Below are positions 6,439 to 9,354 of a stretch of DNA of 9,354 nt, piece by piece (the first letter of the stretch is position 1; every line of letters begins with the position of its first letter). The position numbers and the translations under genes are program-made. This DNA is from Methylococcaceae bacterium (GTDB lineage: Bacteria; Pseudomonadota; Gammaproteobacteria; Methylococcales; Methylomonadaceae), in NCBI GenBank assembly GCA_030699345.1, contig JAUYMX010000048.1:1-9354 (forward strand), read 5' to 3'. Under the pieces are notes generated by a model that was not told where the DNA came from, ran no database searches, and worked only from the letters and a program-made list of their open reading frames with translations.

Positions 6439-7203
6439 ATGACCATTTCACTTGCAGAACTTGAACCGATAGTTCGCGAAGCCGGCAATATCGCACTGGC
6501 GCATTTTAAAGATTTAAAACACTTGGCCATCAATAAAAAAGCCCCACGCGATTTTGTCACCGCCGCCGATGTAGCGGTAGAAGCGTATTTAAAAGAAGCC
6601 TTAGGCAAAAAATATCCGCAATTTGGTTTTTGGGGTGAAGAAAGCGGACAAACGGCCAACCAAATTTCCCGTTGGGTGGTCGATCCTATCGACGGCACCC
6701 ACTCGTTCTCCAAAGGCCAATATTTCTGGGCTGTCAGCGTCGCGTTAGAAATTGATCAAGAATTGGTAGCCGGTGTTGTTTATGCCCCAGCCCTGAATGA
6801 TTATTACAGCGCAGCAAAAGGCGAAGGTGCATTTAAAAACGGCGAGCCTATTAGCGTATCGTTGGAAGATGATTTAGGTGACTCGATGATCGCCACCGGC
6901 TTTGCCTGCCTGCGCTCTTACCTGGAAGACAACAATCTGCAACGCTTTAGCCGTATTGCTCAAAAAACTACCGGACAGCGGCGTTTCGGTTCAGCGGCGC
7001 TGGATGTTTGCTTGGTGGCTGATGGACAGGTCGATGCTTTTTGGGAGCAAGAATTGAATCTTTACGACATCGCTGCAGGCGTTGTTATTGCCCGAGAAGC
7101 CGGTGCGACTGTGACTGATTTCAAAGGCAATGAAGGTGTTTTCCCCAAGCAAATTCTAGTCACCAACGGCAAGATTTTGGCTCAATTGTTGCCGTTAATG
7201 TAA
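6439..7203 (+). CDS. Inositol-monophosphatase-family protein
   Basis: Magnesium-dependent sugar/polyol phosphate phosphatase of the IMPase superfamily, cytoplasmic, 254 aa (usual about 250-270). The metal-binding set is present: GEE at 66-68 (E67, E68), DPIDGTHSF at 82-90 (D82, D85, G86, T87), and D210 in LYDIAAGVVIAREAG (208-222). RRFGSAALDV at 181-190 is the substrate-loop signature of true IMPases. The usual Trp before the last metal Asp (WDxAAG) is Tyr here. Candidates are an inositol-1-phosphatase (SuhB-like), the IMPase-type histidinol-phosphatase HisN, or a relative acting on other sugar phosphates. CysQ fits less well. The substrate cannot be fixed from sequence, and the flanking genes give no clue. 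The best Shine-Dalgarno (AAGG, 6423-6426) lies 12 nt upstream, which is weak. Confidence 0.88.
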   Translation: MTISLAELEPIVREAGNIALAHFKDLKHLAINKKAPRDFVTAADVAVEAYLKEALGKKYPQFGFWGEESGQTANQISRWVVDPIDGTHSFSKGQYFWAVSVALEIDQELVAGVVYAPALNDYYSAAKGEGAFKNGEPISVSLEDDLGDSMIATGFACLRSYLEDNNLQRFSRIAQKTTGQRRFGSAALDVCLVADGQVDAFWEQELNLYDIAAGVVIAREAGATVTDFKGNEGVFPKQILVTNGKILAQLLPLM

Positions 7204-7208
7204 TCAGC

Positions 7209-7254
7209 AAAAATAAATATCAATCTGGTCGCTGCAAACACCAGATTGATATTT
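7209..7254 (-). terminator. 15-bp stem terminator between convergent genes
   Basis: AAATATCAATCTGGT (7215-7229) and ACCAGATTGATATTT (7240-7254) are perfect inverted repeats around a 10-nt loop. They lie between the phosphatase stop (7203) and the proS stop (7266). Read on the minus strand the stem is followed by ATTTTTG (T run at 7209-7213), which makes a good intrinsic terminator for proS. Read on the plus strand the only T-rich part is the end of the stem, so it may end the phosphatase transcript less efficiently. The convergent arrangement supports a shared terminator. Confidence 0.85.
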
Positions 7255-7265
7255 CTGCAATATCC

Positions 7266-8978
7266 TTAAGCCAACTTGGCTTTTAAGAACTCAATCACCT
7301 CAGCCATCGGCACTTCTTCGTGTTCAGCACCACCCACTCTAGCCTTATATTCAATCGTACCGGCATCCAATCCGCGATCACCAAGAATGATGGTATGCGG
7401 AATACCGATCAATTCCATGTCTGAGAACATAAAGCCGGCACGGACTTTACGATCATCAAATAACACGTCAAAACCGGCTGCCTGCAAATCCTTATAAAGC
7501 TGTTCTGCTGCTGCTTTTAGACGCTCCGATTTATGCATATTCATCGGGCACAGCGCCACTTGGAACGGCGCCAGATTGCTCGACCAGATAATGCCTTTAT
7601 CATCATGATTCTGCTCAATAGCCGCCGCAACCACACGAGAAATACCGATACCATAACAGCCCATCAGCATAATCTGGTTTTTGCCGCCTTCGTTGATAAC
7701 ACCGGCATTCATCGCCTCGCTGTATTTATTGCCCAGCTGAAAGATGTGCCCGACTTCAATACCACGCGCTAAAGTAATCTGCCCTTTACCATCAGGGCTA
7801 GGATCACCTTCGACGACAGTGCGCAGATCTTCGATTTGTGCAGGTAAAGCTAAGTCGCGCTCCCAATTGACGCCTGAATAATGTTTACCATCGACATTAG
7901 CACCGGCAACAAAATCCGCCATTAACGTGACGCTGCGGTCGGCAATGATGTTGATCGTCAATCCTTTTGGTCCGATAGAACCGGGCTTACACTGACAAGC
8001 ACTGAATATTTCTTCATCGTTGGCAAGTGTCAGCGGTGACAAAATACCCGCAACTTTTTCCGCTTTGATTTCATTTAATTCGTGGTCGCCTCTTAACAGC
8101 AGCGCCACCAAGGTATCGTCTTCACCTTTAACAATCAGCGTTTTAAGGCATTGACTGGCAGGTACGTCAAAAAATCGACTCACATCGTCGATGCTGTGTT
8201 GCTCAGGTGTAGCCACCAAGGTCAATTCAGTATTTGCCTGTGGACGAATACCCGCAGGCGCAACTGCCTCCGCTTTTTCGACATTGGCCGCGTAATCGCT
8301 CTCGGTTGAAAAGGCAATGGCATCTTCCCCTGAATGTGCCAGTACATGAAACTCATGCGACACTGCGCCGCCGATAGAGCCAGAATCAGCAATAACGGCA
8401 CGGAATTTCAACCCTAAGCGTGTGAACACATTAGTGTATGCCGCGTACATCACGTCATAGGTTTCTTGCAACGAGGCCTGATCGAGGTGGAAGGAATACG
8501 CATCTTTCATCACGAATTCTCGCGACCGCATGATGCCGAAGCGTGGACGAATTTCGTCACGAAACTTAGTTTGAATTTGGTAATAAGTAATCGGCAATTG
8601 CTTGTAGCTTTTCAGCTCGTTGCGCGCCAAGTCGGTAATGATTTCTTCATGCGTAGGCCCTAAGCAAAAATCCCGATCATGACGATCTTTTAAGCGCGCC
8701 AGCTCTGGGCCGTATTTTTCCCAGCGGCCGGTTTCTTGCCATAACTCGGCGGGTTGCAGTGCCGGCATCAATACTTCCAGTGCCCCAGCCCTTTCCATTT
8801 CCTCGCGAGTGATTTTTTCCACCTTGCGCATGACCCGCAACCCCAATGGCAGCCAGGTATAAAGACCTGCGGCCAGCTTGCGGATAAGCCCTGCGCGAAT
8901 CATCAATTGATGACTGGCTATTTCAGCATCGGCGGGGGTTTCTTTAACGGTACTAAGAGGAAATTGAGAGGTACGCAT
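7266..8978 (-). CDS. proS: Prolyl-tRNA synthetase (class II, bacterial type with editing domain)
   Basis: Charges tRNA-Pro with proline using ATP and clears mischarged Ala-tRNA-Pro through an inserted domain. It reads from MRTSQFPLSTVKETPADAEI, nearly the E. coli N-terminus. The 570-aa length matches E. coli ProRS (572). The class II core has LGPTHEEIITD (107-117) and FRDEIRPRFGIMRSREF (139-155, motif 2 region). The INS editing domain runs about 224-406, with VALLLRGDHELNEIK (291-305) and K279, the position of the known E. coli editing lysine. Motif 3 is GCYGIGISRVVAAAIEQ (440-456). The anticodon-binding domain runs about 473-566. I chose ATG 8978 over an in-frame TTG at 8993, which would add five residues, because the family begins at this Met and the TTG has no Shine-Dalgarno. 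A weak GGA lies 4 nt before the ATG. The gene is convergent with the phosphatase and shares its terminator. Confidence 0.97.
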   Translation of the reverse strand: MRTSQFPLSTVKETPADAEIASHQLMIRAGLIRKLAAGLYTWLPLGLRVMRKVEKITREEMERAGALEVLMPALQPAELWQETGRWEKYGPELARLKDRHDRDFCLGPTHEEIITDLARNELKSYKQLPITYYQIQTKFRDEIRPRFGIMRSREFVMKDAYSFHLDQASLQETYDVMYAAYTNVFTRLGLKFRAVIADSGSIGGAVSHEFHVLAHSGEDAIAFSTESDYAANVEKAEAVAPAGIRPQANTELTLVATPEQHSIDDVSRFFDVPASQCLKTLIVKGEDDTLVALLLRGDHELNEIKAEKVAGILSPLTLANDEEIFSACQCKPGSIGPKGLTINIIADRSVTLMADFVAGANVDGKHYSGVNWERDLALPAQIEDLRTVVEGDPSPDGKGQITLARGIEVGHIFQLGNKYSEAMNAGVINEGGKNQIMLMGCYGIGISRVVAAAIEQNHDDKGIIWSSNLAPFQVALCPMNMHKSERLKAAAEQLYKDLQAAGFDVLFDDRKVRAGFMFSDMELIGIPHTIILGDRGLDAGTIEYKARVGGAEHEEVPMAEVIEFLKAKLA

Positions 8979-9218
8979 GATGTCCGTAGGCAATATATAG
9001 ATAAAACCGGCATTTTACCGATTTACAGCAGAGTTAGACAGCCGTACTGCAGCTTTTAGCGCTGATTATCTGAGCGGGTAATTTATTGCAGCCCTTAATA
9101 TCTAAAGACTTCGAAATCGGCAACTCTTTGCCACTTATTCGCGCCAAATTTATGACTCAGGCAACTATTACGGCAAAATACATAACATATCTCATTGTTT
9201 TTAATGACATTAGAAAAA
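8979..9218. promoter_or_regulatory. Upstream region shared by proS and the sigma-54-driven gene
   Basis: No gene is visible in this 240-bp stretch. It must carry the proS promoter (minus). AT-rich boxes such as TATATT just ahead of the start and TAAAAT further up are readable, but no good -35 partner is. It also includes the 100-200 bp upstream of the sigma-54 promoter, where an activator would be expected to bind. I found only a short imperfect element, GGCAA-CTCT-TTGCC (9119-9132), and no convincing IHF site. The content is regulatory by position only. Confidence 0.35.
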
Positions 9219-9235
9219 TTGGCACACTATTGGCT
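9219..9235 (+). promoter_or_regulatory. Sigma-54 (RpoN) -24/-12 promoter
   Basis: TTGGCACACTATTGGCT matches the RpoN consensus YTGGCACGnnnnTTGCW except for A instead of G after GGCAC and TGGC in place of TTGC. The invariant GG (9221-9222) and GC (9233-9234) have exactly the required 10-bp separation. Transcription would start near 9246, giving a leader of about 34 nt before a well-placed Shine-Dalgarno and ATG. Such promoters require an AAA+ enhancer-binding protein, often linked to nitrogen, flagellar, stress or carbon-storage control. The activator is not in this window. Confidence 0.75.
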
Positions 9236-9267
9236 TTAGTAATTGCAGATATAGAGTTTTAGATCAC

Positions 9268-9273
9268 GAGGAG
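9268..9273 (+). promoter_or_regulatory. Strong ribosome binding site of the right-edge gene
   Basis: GAGGAG lies six bases before the ATG at 9280, the clearest Shine-Dalgarno in the window. Together with the sigma-54 promoter at an ideal distance, it fixes the start of the partial gene and suggests high translation when induced. Confidence 0.8.
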
Positions 9274-9279
9274 TCGATC

Positions 9280-9354
9280 ATGGCAAAGAAAACAGCAAAT
9301 CTGGCAGTTATCAGCAATAACTCATTTGAAGCGGCAAAAGCAGTCAACCTGCAA
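9280..9354 (+). CDS. Unrecognised protein, N-terminal 25 residues only (right window edge)
   Basis: An open frame of 25 codons runs off the window. The visible N-terminus begins MAKKTANLAVISNNS and continues with a small-residue, Ala-rich stretch (FEAAKAVNLQ). There is no signal peptide or membrane segment, so it looks cytoplasmic. The sigma-54 promoter and strong ribosome site upstream make a real gene likely. A phasin-like or other helical structural protein would fit the composition, but 25 residues do not justify a family call. Confidence 0.65.
   Translation, partial: MAKKTANLAVISNNSFEAAKAVNLQ

Noticed and set aside
8979..8993. Upstream TTG start that would lengthen ProRS by five residues
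   Set aside because: ProRS proteins begin at the MRTSQ methionine (8978). The TTG lacks a Shine-Dalgarno and the extra residues have no family counterpart.
8754..9059. 101-codon plus-strand open frame over the proS start
   Set aside because: It is antisense to the conserved N-terminus of ProRS, has no plausible domain, and no good ribosome site.
1..9354. Mobile, CRISPR, phage, tRNA or rRNA elements
   Set aside because: No regularly spaced repeats, transposase or integrase-like frames, cloverleaf structures or rRNA-like stretches were seen. All long frames are standard chromosomal genes.

Overview
The window looks like ordinary chromosome from a gram-negative gammaproteobacterium of moderate GC content. 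It carries lptD (outer-membrane LPS assembly) divergent from amgK-murU, the arrangement I recall from Pseudomonas. It also has a bacterial-type ProRS with an editing domain and a near-consensus sigma-54 promoter. A Methylococcales-type methanotroph or a relative is plausible from overall protein flavour, but this is an impression and not a proof.

Layout, left to right. Positions 1-2831 (minus) hold lptD, cut by the left edge shortly after its conserved Cys-Cys pair. A 109-bp divergent spacer follows. On the plus strand come amgK (2941-3930), murU (3927-4607, 4-nt overlap) and a dodecin gene (4600-4809, 8-nt overlap), which form a compact, probably translationally coupled operon. The gap 4810-5062 has no gene. 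It holds a degenerate foldback repeat, a small AT-rich palindrome, a short direct repeat and an extended -10 promoter for the next gene, a periplasmic N-acetylmuramoyl-L-alanine amidase (5063-6361). A 77-bp spacer with a 9-bp hairpin leads to an inositol-monophosphatase-family gene (6439-7203). This gene converges on proS (7266-8978, minus) across a 15-bp-stem terminator. The last 300 bp contain the proS upstream region and a sigma-54 promoter driving a gene of which only 25 codons are visible (9280 onward).

Much of the content concerns the envelope. LptD inserts LPS into the outer membrane. AmgK and MurU recycle MurNAc to UDP-MurNAc, bypassing de novo, fosfomycin-sensitive synthesis. The amidase splits septal peptidoglycan. 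Dodecin (flavin storage), the IMPase-family phosphatase and ProRS are housekeeping or metabolic.

I see no phage, CRISPR, defence or insertion-sequence system. The points most worth a second look are the duplicated W-x-C-x8-W-x-C module in the long N-terminal extension of LptD, the foldback repeat at 4853-4925, the dodecin gene embedded in the cell-wall recycling operon, and the sigma-54 promoter in front of an unrecognised gene at the right edge.
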